From Terriglobales bacterium (GTDB lineage Bacteria; Acidobacteriota; Terriglobia; Terriglobales; Gp1-AA117): a stretch of DNA of 15,917 nt. The position numbers and the translations under genes were made by a program. Where the stretch lies: the NCBI GenBank assembly GCA_030150795.1, contig JASLFF010000184.1, forward strand, positions 1 through 15,917. The letters are read 5' to 3'. The notes under the pieces are model-generated. The model was given only the letters and a program-made list of their open reading frames with translations, was not told the origin of the DNA and did no database searches. Below are positions 7,042 through 15,452 of the stretch, piece after piece; position 1 is the first letter of the stretch; each line of letters starts with the position of its first letter.

Positions 7042-8472
7042 ATGAAGAGTCTCGTCCTGTGTTTGGCAGTTGTTCTTTTGCCCTTGTCGGCGTTGTCTCA
7101 AAGTTACGATGTTGTAATTCAGGGTGGCCGCGTAATTGATCCTGAAACCGGTCTTGATGCCGTTCGCAATGTCGGCATTAGCCAGGGCAGGATCAGGAAA
7201 ATCTCTGCTGCGGCCCTTGAAGGCAAGCGAGTGATTCCTGCAAAAGGCCTGATCGTTGCCCCGGGGTTCATTGATCTGCATCAGCACGACTTGGGCCAGG
7301 AAAGCCAGCGGCTGAAGGCGCTGGACGGAGTGACTACCGCGCTTGAGATGGAGATCGGCAAGCCCGATGTCGCGGCATTCCTGCGAGCGAAAGATGGGCA
7401 TTCCCTCATCAATTACGGGAGCACGGCGAGCCATCCGGCCGCGCGCTCATTGGTCTTCGGTTTGCCAATTCCGGAGGGCGGTCTGCTGCCGAAGTCTGGT
7501 GCTGCCACGGACCAGCCAGCCTCGCCGGAGCAGATTGAAACTATGAAGACCCGTTTGCGGCATGAGTTGGACGCAGGCGCTTTGGGCGTTGGTATGGGCA
7601 TTCAGTACACGCCCGGGGTCACCCGCTGGGAAGTGATTGAGATGTTTCGCCTGGCAGCTGAGCGCAGTCTGCCGGTTTATACCCATATCCGCAGCAATGG
7701 CAAGCTGGAACCCGGTTCCAATATCGAATCCGTCAGTGAAGTGATTGGCGCTGCCGCGGTTACCGGCGCTTCTCTCCACATTGTCCATATCAACAGCAGT
7801 TGCGGAGCGCAGGCGCTTGACTGTCTTTCACTCATCGCGGGTGCGCGAGCTCGTGGTTTGCCTGTGACCGTCGAAGCTTACCCTTATGAAGCAGCCATGA
7901 CCTACATCAATTCTGCCCGGTTCAATCCCGGCTGGCAGGAAAAGTCCGGCGCCACTTACCACGACTTGATGCTGCCGGAGACTGGAGAACGCCTTACCAA
8001 AGAGCGATTTGATGAACTTCACAACTCCAGCGGGACGCAACGGGTCATTCTGTTCAGCAATTCCATGGAGAATGTCGATCCCGTTTTGCGCAACTCATTA
8101 GTAATGGTGGCCAGCGACGGCGAGGAAGGCCACCCGCGAAACGCCGGGACATACTGCCGCATTATGGCCCGCTACGTGCGCAGCCAGGGGACACTCACCC
8201 TGATGGATGCCATTCGAAAGATGTCGCTCATGCCGGCTCAGGTCCTTGAGCGCTCAACGCCATCCGCGCGGCTGAAGGGCCGCCTGCAAGAGGGCGCAGA
8301 TGCCGACGTGGTCATTTTCGATCCTCAGACCGTAACCGACCGTGCGACCTATCAACATCCGATGGAGCCGAGCGCGGGTGTTGAGTATCTGCTGGTGGGC
8401 GGTGTTGTAACGGTTGACAAAGGGAAATTGGTGCAAGGGACCTTTCCCGGCAAGGCGATTCTCAGAAAATGA
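7042..8472 (+). CDS. Secreted amidohydrolase, N-acyl-D-amino-acid deacylase (D-aminoacylase) family
   Basis: A metal-dependent hydrolase of 476 residues, probably periplasmic, likely removing acyl groups from N-acyl-D-amino acids or a related amide. A signal peptide (about 1-20, cleavage near SALSQ) precedes an amidohydrolase-superfamily TIM barrel. Visible motifs: HQHD (H80, H82) after the APGFID strand, GVGMGIQYTPG (about 182-192), H215 in YTHIRSNG, H249 in HIVHINSS, and the catalytic Asp in VASDGEEGHPRNAG (D359). The C-terminal small domain ends in the typical ADADVVIFDPQTV and VEYLLVGGVVTV strands. Classical D-aminoacylases have a metal-ligand Cys in a GVTTVVVGNCG-like strand. Here the equivalent is GVTTALEMEIG with Glu (E102 or E104). 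The ATG has a strong GGGGAG site 8 bases upstream. The 24-base convergent gap to the ketosynthase gene leaves little room for a terminator. Confidence 0.9.
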   Translation: MKSLVLCLAVVLLPLSALSQSYDVVIQGGRVIDPETGLDAVRNVGISQGRIRKISAAALEGKRVIPAKGLIVAPGFIDLHQHDLGQESQRLKALDGVTTALEMEIGKPDVAAFLRAKDGHSLINYGSTASHPAARSLVFGLPIPEGGLLPKSGAATDQPASPEQIETMKTRLRHELDAGALGVGMGIQYTPGVTRWEVIEMFRLAAERSLPVYTHIRSNGKLEPGSNIESVSEVIGAAAVTGASLHIVHINSSCGAQALDCLSLIAGARARGLPVTVEAYPYEAAMTYINSARFNPGWQEKSGATYHDLMLPETGERLTKERFDELHNSSGTQRVILFSNSMENVDPVLRNSLVMVASDGEEGHPRNAGTYCRIMARYVRSQGTLTLMDAIRKMSLMPAQVLERSTPSARLKGRLQEGADADVVIFDPQTVTDRATYQHPMEPSAGVEYLLVGGVVTVDKGKLVQGTFPGKAILRK

Positions 8473-8496
8473 TCGCAGCAGCGGTATGCAACTCTC

Positions 8497-9711
8497 CTAG
8501 GCTCTTCTGAATGCCAGAACTGCATTGAGGCCGCCAAAAGCGAACGAATTCGACAGTGCATACTCTACTTCGGCGGGCCGGGCCTGGTTGGGAACAACAT
8601 CAAGATCGCACTCGGGATCCGGCGTGGTGAAATTTGCGGTTGGCGGAATGATCTTTTCGCGCAGCGCCATCACGGTGGCCACCGCTTCCAGAGCGCCGGC
8701 TGCTCCCAGCGTGTGCCCGTGCATTGACTTGGTTGAGCTGACCGCCAGACGCTCGGCGTGTTTGCTGAAGACTTCACGAATAGCGCGTGTTTCAGTTTGA
8801 TCATTCGCCTGGGTGCCGGTGCCGTGAGCGTTGATGTAGCCGATCTGCTCCGGCGCAATTTCGGCGTCAAGCAAAGCTGCTCTCATTGCCGCGGCAGGTC
8901 CGCGCAATGTGGGCGCTGTAATATGTCCCGCGTCGGAGGACATGCCAAACCCAACAATCTCCCCATAGATCCTGGCGCCGCGCGCCACGGCTTTTTCCAT
9001 GGTTTCCAGCACCAGCATGCCGGCGCCTTCGCCCAGAATCAACCCTTTCCTGTCCCTGGAGAAAGGCCGGCAGGTATCCGACGATACCACTCTCATTGCT
9101 TCCCATGCTTTGAGAAGGCCCATGCTGAATGGAGCTTCGCTGCCTCCGGTAATGGCGGCTTCTACCTGGCCATTCCGGACCATCCAGAAGGCGTTTCCGA
9201 TTGCATGGTTTGCGGAAGAACAAGCAGTGGAAATTGTGTAAACCGGCCCGTAAATTCCAAACTCCATGGAGATATGGCTTGCTCCGGCATTCGCCATGGT
9301 GCGGGGAATCAACAAGGGATGGACCCGGGGAGAATTTTTCTGGTAGAGATTCACGAAACCGGCGTCCTGGCTGGTTTGGCCGCCTACGCAAGAGCCGGTT
9401 ATAACCGCCGTCTTTCCGGCAAGGTCAGGCGTAATCTTAAGACCGGAATCGGCCAGCGCCTGGCGCGCAGCAATCAATGCGAACTGAGCGAAACGGTCAA
9501 GAAAATCAATCTGGTTCGACTGAAAATGCTGCGCCGGATCATACTCACGCACCTCTGCTCCGTTCTGGAAGCGCAATTGAGAAGAATCCACCAGCCGGAT
9601 CGGAGCGATCCCGGTTTTGCCCTGCGAGAGAGATGACCAGTTGCCGGCAAGGTCCGCGCCCAGCGCGCTGATGATGCCCATACCGGTGATTGCAACCCGT
9701 TGTTGCGGCAT
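8497..9711 (-). CDS. fabF: 3-oxoacyl-ACP synthase II (FabF/KAS II family)
   Basis: Condensing enzyme that elongates an acyl chain with malonyl-ACP by decarboxylative Claisen condensation in the cytoplasm. Its 404 residues form a complete thiolase fold. The catalytic triad is present: C164 in ISTACSSANHAIGNA, H296 in NAHGTGT and H333 in STKSMHGHTLGAAGA, with the conserved K328. The C-terminal NSFAFGGLNAVLAF motif is intact. The ATG at 9711 lies two bases after the stop of the ACP gene, and its ribosome site GGAG overlaps the ACP terminus, so translation is probably coupled. A single ACP partner without FabG, FabD, FabZ or FabH nearby suggests a specialised rather than the housekeeping system, perhaps making an unusual lipid or secondary product. 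That role is inferred. Confidence 0.93.
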   Translation of the reverse strand: MPQQRVAITGMGIISALGADLAGNWSSLSQGKTGIAPIRLVDSSQLRFQNGAEVREYDPAQHFQSNQIDFLDRFAQFALIAARQALADSGLKITPDLAGKTAVITGSCVGGQTSQDAGFVNLYQKNSPRVHPLLIPRTMANAGASHISMEFGIYGPVYTISTACSSANHAIGNAFWMVRNGQVEAAITGGSEAPFSMGLLKAWEAMRVVSSDTCRPFSRDRKGLILGEGAGMLVLETMEKAVARGARIYGEIVGFGMSSDAGHITAPTLRGPAAAMRAALLDAEIAPEQIGYINAHGTGTQANDQTETRAIREVFSKHAERLAVSSTKSMHGHTLGAAGALEAVATVMALREKIIPPTANFTTPDPECDLDVVPNQARPAEVEYALSNSFAFGGLNAVLAFRRA

Positions 9712-9713
9712 CC

Positions 9714-9983
9714 TTACTCCGGCGGGAGTTGCTGAGAGGTTGGCGGTGTGGCCAGAAGCTTTCTTAGTTCCTCCACCACCTGCGGAACACTGGTCATGGA
9801 GTTTGCCACTGAGTCTGGAACGGAAATATTGAACGTGCTCTCGACCTCAAATACCAGATTGATTGCGTCAAGAGAATCCAATCCCAGTTCTTCAAAGGTG
9901 CTGGTGGGCGACACCTGTTCGCGGGGAATGCGTTTGGTGGCAGCGATCAAGTCCAGGACTTTTTCTGTAATGTTATCTGGCAT
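9714..9983 (-). CDS. Acyl carrier protein
   Basis: Small acidic carrier whose serine receives 4'-phosphopantetheine and holds acyl intermediates for the adjacent ketosynthase. The protein is 89 residues from ATG at 9983. A GTG immediately before it (9986) is an alternative start. The phosphopantetheine motif is EELGLDSLDAINLVFEVE with the modified Ser at about 37, followed by helix III (SVPQVVEELRKLL). The motif GLDSLDAINLV differs from the housekeeping AcpP form (GADSLDTVELV), hinting at a dedicated ACP. The tail (ATPPTSQQLPPE) is Pro/Gln-rich and probably disordered. It is first in a two-gene operon with the ketosynthase. A TATACT box on the minus strand (10014-10009) could be its -10, though no convincing -35 is seen. 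Confidence 0.92.
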   Translation of the reverse strand: MPDNITEKVLDLIAATKRIPREQVSPTSTFEELGLDSLDAINLVFEVESTFNISVPDSVANSMTSVPQVVEELRKLLATPPTSQQLPPE

Positions 9984-10008
9984 CACTCGGGTCGACGAAT
10001 TGGTAAGG

Positions 10009-10014
10009 AGTATA
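10009..10014 (-). promoter_or_regulatory. Candidate -10 box for the ACP-ketosynthase operon
   Basis: TATACT on the minus strand is a 5/6 match to TATAAT. Initiation would fall near 10002, giving a short leader of about 15-20 bases before the ACP start. No good -35 box is found 16-18 bases upstream. Confidence 0.3.
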
Positions 10015-10099
10015 CCCTACAACGCGCCGCTGGGCGAATTTACCAGCAGTCAATGGTGACACACAGGCTCATAAGTGTAATGGCATTGTTTGCGACATC

Positions 10100-10105
10100 T
10101 ATAAT
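10100..10105 (+). promoter_or_regulatory. Perfect -10 box just upstream of the serine hydrolase start
   Basis: TATAAT ends 6 bases before the first ATG at 10112, so initiation would fall at or next to the start codon. No Shine-Dalgarno is visible before either ATG (10112 or 10115). This suggests a leaderless mRNA. The -35 region is weak. Confidence 0.4.
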
Positions 10106-10111
10106 GACCGA

Positions 10112-11269
10112 ATGATGCGATTGCCCAAAGGGCCATTTCATGGAGTTTTTCTCGCGATTGCCATTGCATTGCTGTCGCATACATCCAGCGGTCAAGCGCC
10201 CGACCGCTTCCAGCAGGTTGTGCAGCCTTATGTGGATGCGCAGATGTTTATGGGGAGCGTACTGGTAGCCAAGAACGGGAACGTCATTTTCGGCAAGAGC
10301 TATGGAATGGCGGACCTGGAGTGGAATGTTCCCAATTCTTCCACGACTCGATTCAACATCGCTTCAATGACAAAGCAATTCACCGCAGCCTCGATCCTGG
10401 CCTTGGAGGACCGCGGAAAATTGAAAACGGATGACTTGGTGAAAAAGTACCTCCCGGATGCGCCCGCCTCTTGGGACAAGATCACCATTTACCACTTACT
10501 CACGCATACATCCGGCATTTCCGACGATGCGGCCCAGTATGAACCCGGTCCCCCGGAAAAACTACTGTTCCGCGACGTGCCTCTCAAGTCTCAGCCCGGC
10601 GAACAATGGGCTTACACAAACCTGGGCTATATAGTGCTCGGATACTTGCTCGAGAAGGTCACCGGACAGACCTATGAGGAGTTCGTTCAGCAGAGCATTT
10701 TCAAATCGCTTGGAATGAACGACTCAGGGCTTATGTCGTTTGTGAGTATCATTCCGCGACGTGCGACCGGATATTGGCCCGGCAATAACGGGATTGAAAA
10801 TGCGGATCGTCCTGATCCCAGGATTGGCTTTTCGGCAGGCGCCCTCTATTCCACAACAGAAGATCTGCTGCGATGGGAAGAAGGATTATTCGGCGGAAAA
10901 CTATTGACGGCAGCCTCGCTGCGCAAAATGACTACGCCATTCAAGAGTGACTATGCTTGCGGCTTGCATGTCAACGGCGATGATGGCCATCTAAGGATCG
11001 AACATGACGGAAACAACATTGGGTTCAATTCAGATATGGCTTATTACCCCGAAGAGAAAATTGCCGTTATCGTTTTGGCAAACCTGAATGGGACTGCCAC
11101 AGGCGAGATCACGAAGCCTCTCGCAAAAGCAATGGCGCTTCAGGTCCGTAGAGGAGTGGCCATCAAAGTCTGGACCTTGCGGGCAAGTTGCTTCAGGGAA
11201 TACGGCTTCTGCAGCAAAAACATGCCGTCTTTGGAAATGCCATTTTGCGACACGATGTCGTCAGCATAG
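10112..11269 (+). CDS. Secreted serine hydrolase, class C beta-lactamase/DD-peptidase family, altered C-terminus
   Basis: A 385-residue exported penicillin-binding-protein-like esterase or peptidase. A signal peptide (about 1-28, cleavage near SSGQA) precedes the catalytic domain. The nucleophile motif is SMTK (S85 to K88), the second motif is YTN (Y168 to N170), and the third is HDG near 298-300 in place of KTG, as in many esterase-like members. This core spans about 30-342. True substrate (peptidoglycan, ester or D-amino peptide) is unknown. Related long members often carry an extra C-terminal beta-domain after the VIVLANLNG strand, and it is missing here. Codons from about 343 to the end run antisense to the last 130 bases of the histidine kinase and give a Cys-rich tail unlike the family. 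The tail is probably read-through after an ancestral deletion or rearrangement. Confidence 0.88.
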   Translation: MMRLPKGPFHGVFLAIAIALLSHTSSGQAPDRFQQVVQPYVDAQMFMGSVLVAKNGNVIFGKSYGMADLEWNVPNSSTTRFNIASMTKQFTAASILALEDRGKLKTDDLVKKYLPDAPASWDKITIYHLLTHTSGISDDAAQYEPGPPEKLLFRDVPLKSQPGEQWAYTNLGYIVLGYLLEKVTGQTYEEFVQQSIFKSLGMNDSGLMSFVSIIPRRATGYWPGNNGIENADRPDPRIGFSAGALYSTTEDLLRWEEGLFGGKLLTAASLRKMTTPFKSDYACGLHVNGDDGHLRIEHDGNNIGFNSDMAYYPEEKIAVIVLANLNGTATGEITKPLAKAMALQVRRGVAIKVWTLRASCFREYGFCSKNMPSLEMPFCDTMSSA

Positions 11270-13833
11270 CCGGAAACGTAAAGAAGCCTTGTGTTCGGCC
11301 TGGCCTGCAGCAGTTGGTTGGCAAACTCCCGTCCGCTCATCCTTGGCATCACCACGTCGGTTATGACGAGATCAATCTGGTCTGCGGCAGCCAGCAAATC
11401 CAGCGCCTCCGGGCCGCTGCAGGCGCAGGTAACCGAATATCCCAGCGAGCTTAGGAATTCGGCGCTTACGTTCCGCAGGTCCAATTCATCTTCCACTAGA
11501 AGAATGCTGCCATGCCCGCTTCGCATTTCCTCAGGTTGGTCCTTGGCGGCGACCACTGCGTCAGAGGTGGCGACGGGCAGCAGAATGTTGACCTGGGTGC
11601 CTTTTCGCGGACTCGATTCGATGGCGATTTCTCCGTGGCATTGCTGAACGATGCCATACACAGTGGCAAGCCCCAGTCCGGTCCCGCGTCCCACTTCTTT
11701 TGTCGTGTAGAAGGGCTCGAAGGCATGCAAGCGTGTTTCTTCATCCATGCCGATGCCTGTATCGCGAATGTGTATGGCCACGTACTGGCCAATGGCAACG
11801 CTCTCAGCAGCTGTAAGTACCGGGCGCAGCACATCTTCTGTCGCGATGATGATCTGGCCGCCCCCCGGCATGGCGTCGCGCGCGTTGATAACAACGTTGA
11901 AAATGATCTGCTCAAAGTGCGTCTTGTCAATCACCACGGTCCCGGTGGCGCGCAGATTTACGATCAATTCAATGTCTTCGCCAATCAGGCGGGGAAGAAT
12001 GGCGGTAAGTTCCTGAAGCGCCTCTCCGGTTTGCAGAGGCACGGGCCGCACAATTTCCTTGCGGCTGAAGGTGAGCAGTTGCCGCGTAAGATTGCCGGCA
12101 CGCTGCGTTGTGTCGATTATTTTGTCGCAATAGCGCTGAAGGCCCTCAATTTTTTCCAGCTTGGATTCCAGCAGCTCAGCATAACCGCCGATCACGCCCA
12201 GAAGATTGTTGAAGTCATGGGCAATGCCACCGGCCAGCCGCCCGATGGCCTCCATTTTTTGCGCCTGGAGAAATTTTGCTTCCAGAGCGCGCTCTTCCGT
12301 CTGGTCCAGTTGCATGCCAAAGATGCATTCCTTGTCGCCAATGCGTACCAGGGTGGCAAAATACGCGCCCACATGCTCAAAGCCGGTCGCGTCTTTGAAT
12401 TTGATTTCCACATTTTGCAATGAGCCTTCGGTCCTGAGTCGCCGGTAAAACTCATCCCGTTCCGCCTGAGACTTCCAGAATCCCAACTCAACGGAATTTC
12501 TGCCAATCACCTTTTCCGCCGGCAGGGCCAGCATGCGCAAGAGATTGTCATTCACGTCGAGGAAGGTCCCATCCAGGCTCAGGATTCCGCAGCCTACAGG
12601 GCTCTGGCGAAAAATAGTGGCAAATCTCTCTTCCGATTGTTGCAGCGCAATTTCATTCTGCTTGCGTTCAGTAATGTCTATCGAAGCGCCCTCAATAAAG
12701 CTTTCGCCATCATCATCCGTGACGATCGTGGCACGTTCCAGTATCCAGAAGACCGTTCCATCCTGCCGCTGCTGCGTACACTCATAATTCAGCACCTGGC
12801 CCTGCCGGCCCAGGTCATTCAAAAACTGTTCCCGCTCTCCAGCCTGGGAATAGAGAAACGCCGTAGGGTGTGCAAGAGCTTCTTCTTTGGATTTGAAACC
12901 GTACATCCTGAGAAAAGCGCTGTTGCAATTCAGCAGCATGCCTTCTGGAGTGGAAACATAAACGGCGGCGAGATTGTTTTCGAACAATACCTGATACTGG
13001 CGCGCCAATTTGGAAGCCATGTGCGCCTGATTCTCAAACAGGGTCAGGATCATTCCAAAAGCCACAAACAACTTGGGCAGGTTCCATACAGCGCTGGCAG
13101 GGCTGGGGCCCATGCCAAACGCCTGCAAGATTGCCACCAAAGGGAAAATGCAACCCCATGCTATGAATGACGCGGACGTAAGAAGAATTCCTGGACTATG
13201 CCTGTTGAAGCGCCGGAAATATGCCAGCCCTGTTCCATAAAAGAAGCCGAAAAAATACAACAAGAGTCCATGTCGAAACGTTCGCTGAGAGGCCCGGTGA
13301 ATGGCCCATCCTGCATAAGGGAGCATTATGAACAATAAATAGAGATAAGGACTCTTCCTGCCATAGAACTGCACAGCCTGAGCGACGCTATAAATGGAAC
13401 TGATGACCAACAGCGATATGTAGAGCCAGCCGGAGCGATACCCCATCTCCAGGGCAGTAAGGTAGAGGATTGCTGCCGCTGTAATAAAGAAGATAAATGT
13501 AAGGCGTCTTGCATGCCGGGAAAAAATTCCAGAAACAGAAAGCAGGAAGAAGGTACCGGCAATGATCAGCGTGGCCCCCTTCAGCCACCATGTGAAACGC
13601 ACTATAGCGGGGAAAAAATGATCAAAAGCAGGCGCGGCAAAATGGACCAGGATGGTAATCCAGCCTAGCATCCACAAGCGGGTTGTCTTCTGCGGATCAC
13701 GGACGTAAATCCACGCGAAGAGCGACACCAGAACGGCACTTACAGCAAAGACGACAATTTCTTCCTGGGACATAAAGCTATTTTTGTCTGCTTCAATTCC
13801 TGCCAGGGCGGGCTCAGGAAGAACCAGGAGCAT
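11140..13833 (-). CDS. Membrane hybrid sensor histidine kinase (multi-TM, PAS-PAS-HisKA-HATPase-REC)
   Basis: Sensor kinase with its own receiver domain, 897 residues. Residues about 24-268 contain roughly eight hydrophobic segments and no large extracytoplasmic loop, suggesting membrane or small-molecule sensing. Two PAS domains follow (about 275-390 and 400-515, the first ending in the PAC signature [10 protein letters not shown]). The HisKA H-box is [12 protein letters not shown] with phospho-acceptor H539. The ATPase domain has an N-box ([14 protein letters not shown], about 646), G1 (DTGIGMDE, about 691) and G2 ([15 protein letters not shown], about 715). The receiver has its acidic pair at ED781-782, phospho-acceptor D826 (LVITDVVMP) and K876. 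All key residues are present. The first ATG (13833) has only a weak ribosome site; ATG at 13773 (Met21) is an alternative. No cognate response regulator is adjacent. The 171 bases upstream are AT-rich without a clear promoter. The 3' end overlaps the convergent serine hydrolase gene by 130 bases. Confidence 0.93.
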   Translation of the reverse strand: MLLVLPEPALAGIEADKNSFMSQEEIVVFAVSAVLVSLFAWIYVRDPQKTTRLWMLGWITILVHFAAPAFDHFFPAIVRFTWWLKGATLIIAGTFFLLSVSGIFSRHARRLTFIFFITAAAILYLTALEMGYRSGWLYISLLVISSIYSVAQAVQFYGRKSPYLYLLFIMLPYAGWAIHRASQRTFRHGLLLYFFGFFYGTGLAYFRRFNRHSPGILLTSASFIAWGCIFPLVAILQAFGMGPSPASAVWNLPKLFVAFGMILTLFENQAHMASKLARQYQVLFENNLAAVYVSTPEGMLLNCNSAFLRMYGFKSKEEALAHPTAFLYSQAGEREQFLNDLGRQGQVLNYECTQQRQDGTVFWILERATIVTDDDGESFIEGASIDITERKQNEIALQQSEERFATIFRQSPVGCGILSLDGTFLDVNDNLLRMLALPAEKVIGRNSVELGFWKSQAERDEFYRRLRTEGSLQNVEIKFKDATGFEHVGAYFATLVRIGDKECIFGMQLDQTEERALEAKFLQAQKMEAIGRLAGGIAHDFNNLLGVIGGYAELLESKLEKIEGLQRYCDKIIDTTQRAGNLTRQLLTFSRKEIVRPVPLQTGEALQELTAILPRLIGEDIELIVNLRATGTVVIDKTHFEQIIFNVVINARDAMPGGGQIIIATEDVLRPVLTAAESVAIGQYVAIHIRDTGIGMDEETRLHAFEPFYTTKEVGRGTGLGLATVYGIVQQCHGEIAIESSPRKGTQVNILLPVATSDAVVAAKDQPEEMRSGHGSILLVEDELDLRNVSAEFLSSLGYSVTCACSGPEALDLLAAADQIDLVITDVVMPRMSGREFANQLLQARPNTRLLYVSGYADDIVSQNGISKDGMFLLQKPYSLKQLARKVQTLMATPLRT

Positions 13834-14004
13834 TCCGTCTGGTTAATGCCGCAAGAGATGCGACATGGCCAGTAGAAGACCCTTGAAATAAGAGCACCAA
13901 GTTACCACCAATTTCCTGTGTAGACGCTTCTTTTATTTGTAAAAAATTGAACAGAGCAGCTTCTTTCCAGATGGGTTTATTTTTTTAAGAAATTCAGGAA
14001 TACG

Positions 14005-15276
14005 CTATCGCTTTTTATCAGGCTTCTCCGCAGGATTCTCATGAACTCGCTCGCGAAAGCTGCCACCCATGGTCTTGGCGAGAAAGATTGTCGAGTCGCC
14101 ATATTTATCGCGCAGCCGGTCAGATGCGGAAAGGGCGCGCGCCCATTTTTGCTTTTTATCGCCTTCCAGCAAGTCCATCTGCGCCGGCAGGTCTTCAAAG
14201 TTTGAGGATTGTACGCCCAGCAGCCGCACGGCGCGTCCCCGCTCCCAGTTGGCATGGAACAGCTTTTTGATGGCCAGGAAAATCTCTGTATCCATCTGCG
14301 TTGGACTGGCAAGCGAATGCGCCCGCGTGATGGTGGTGAAATCTGAATATCGCAGCTTGAGTTGCATTGTTCGGGCGATAAAATTCTGCTCGCGTAGCCT
14401 GCGGCCTACCTTCTCCGACAAGTGTGCCAGCGTCGGTTCAATCTTGCCAAGGTCGGCCGTATCGCGGTCAAAAGTATGTTCATGGCTGATGGATTTTGCC
14501 TGCCACTCTTCGCCCACTTCACCTTCAAACCATGCGCCCGCATCTTCACCACGCGCCTTGCCGGCGAGAGTCGGCCCCCACTTGCCGAAGTTTTCTTCCA
14601 ATACGCGCTCTTCCACCTTCAATAGATCGCCAATGTACACAATGCCGATATCGTTGAGTCGCGCCTTAGTGACTTTGCCCACACCGGGAATTTTGCCAAC
14701 ATCCAGCGGCGCGAGAAAGCTCTGCTCCTGTCCCGCCAGCACATACAGGACGCCGTTGGGCTTGGCCTTATCGGAACTGATCTTGGCCATCAGTCTTGAG
14801 CTGCCGATGCCGATGGAACAGTTCAGTCCTGTACGCTCTTTCATCTGCTGATGCAGTTTGTGGGCGGAGAGTAACGGCGGGCCATGCAGCCGTTCCGTGC
14901 CTGTCATGTCCAGATAGGCCTCGTCAATAGACGCCATCTCAACAGCAGGAGAGAAATCATGCAGTACTTCCCTCGCCTTCTGCGAGTATTCGCGATAAAG
15001 ATCAGGGTGGCCATCGACGAAAATCGCGTGCGGACATTGCTTGGCTGCCGTCCTTAATGGCATGGCCGAATGCACGCCAAATTTGCGCGCCTCATACGAC
15101 GCAGCCGACACCACGCCCCGCTCATCCCGCTGCCCGCCCACTACTACGGCCTTGCCTTTCAGCGCAGGATTGAACAGCTCTTCCACGGAGACAAAGAAAG
15201 CGTCCATATCCACATGGAAGATGATTCGCCGGGTCGCTGAATCGGCAGGTGTCACATTTTGAAGATACACCAGCAA
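14005..15276 (-). CDS. dinB: DNA polymerase IV (Y-family translesion polymerase)
   Basis: Error-prone polymerase that bypasses damaged template bases. The palm motif FHVDMDAFFVSVE carries the metal ligand D23 and steric-gate F28. The second catalytic pair is D118 and E119 in MASIDEAYLDMTG. The YEARKFGVHSAMPL finger motif and a helix-hairpin-helix (KIPGVGKVTKARL, about 195-207) are present, followed by the little-finger domain. Near residue 366 QMDLL resembles a sliding-clamp binding motif, though the usual final aromatic is Leu. A basic tail (EKPDKKR) follows. The frame begins with TTG at 15276. GTG at 15255 is an alternative and gives a length closer to the usual N-terminus. The first in-frame ATG (Met24) is too far in, since it would remove the catalytic Asp. 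It is divergent from egtB across 176 bases. Confidence 0.95.
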   Translation of the reverse strand: MLVYLQNVTPADSATRRIIFHVDMDAFFVSVEELFNPALKGKAVVVGGQRDERGVVSAASYEARKFGVHSAMPLRTAAKQCPHAIFVDGHPDLYREYSQKAREVLHDFSPAVEMASIDEAYLDMTGTERLHGPPLLSAHKLHQQMKERTGLNCSIGIGSSRLMAKISSDKAKPNGVLYVLAGQEQSFLAPLDVGKIPGVGKVTKARLNDIGIVYIGDLLKVEERVLEENFGKWGPTLAGKARGEDAGAWFEGEVGEEWQAKSISHEHTFDRDTADLGKIEPTLAHLSEKVGRRLREQNFIARTMQLKLRYSDFTTITRAHSLASPTQMDTEIFLAIKKLFHANWERGRAVRLLGVQSSNFEDLPAQMDLLEGDKKQKWARALSASDRLRDKYGDSTIFLAKTMGGSFRERVHENPAEKPDKKR

Positions 15277-15309
15277 AGGATGGCTTTCGTTAAATTTTCA
15301 CTCAGATTG

Positions 15310-15336
15310 GTTTCGATCAGCCCATATTACCGAAAC
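15310..15336. promoter_or_regulatory. Perfect 6-bp inverted repeat upstream of dinB
   Basis: GTTTCG (15310-15315) and CGAAAC (15331-15336) are perfect inverted arms with a 15-base spacer. A minus-strand TAATAT (15329-15324), a possible -10 for dinB, lies inside the spacer. An SOS-type operator is conceivable because dinB is a classic damage-response gene, but the spacing does not match a LexA box that I know. Confidence 0.35.
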
Positions 15337-15375
15337 TTTGATTGGGTCCCGCGCATCATATCTGGACGGTCATTG

Positions 15376-15407
15376 GTTTGGTCAAAAGTGCAATTTACGG
15401 GCCAAAC
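15376..15407. promoter_or_regulatory. 8-bp inverted repeat upstream of egtB
   Basis: GTTTGGTC (15376-15383) and GGCCAAAC (15400-15407) pair over 8 positions (one G-T) around a 16-base spacer. The repeat ends 45 bases before the egtB ATG. It could be an operator or a leader hairpin. It is not followed by a T tract. Confidence 0.35.
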
Positions 15408-15452
15408 ATTTAGGATGTCTGCCCTGCTGGTTTGAGTGACAGGATTCCCCCT

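Noticed and set aside
8758..9636. 292-codon plus-strand ORF
   Set aside because: Antisense shadow of the ketosynthase gene with no recognisable protein features.
11512..12423. 303-codon plus-strand ORF
   Set aside because: Antisense shadow of the kinase catalytic region.
14069..14851. 260-codon plus-strand ORF
   Set aside because: Antisense shadow of dinB; low-complexity Ser/Arg-rich product.
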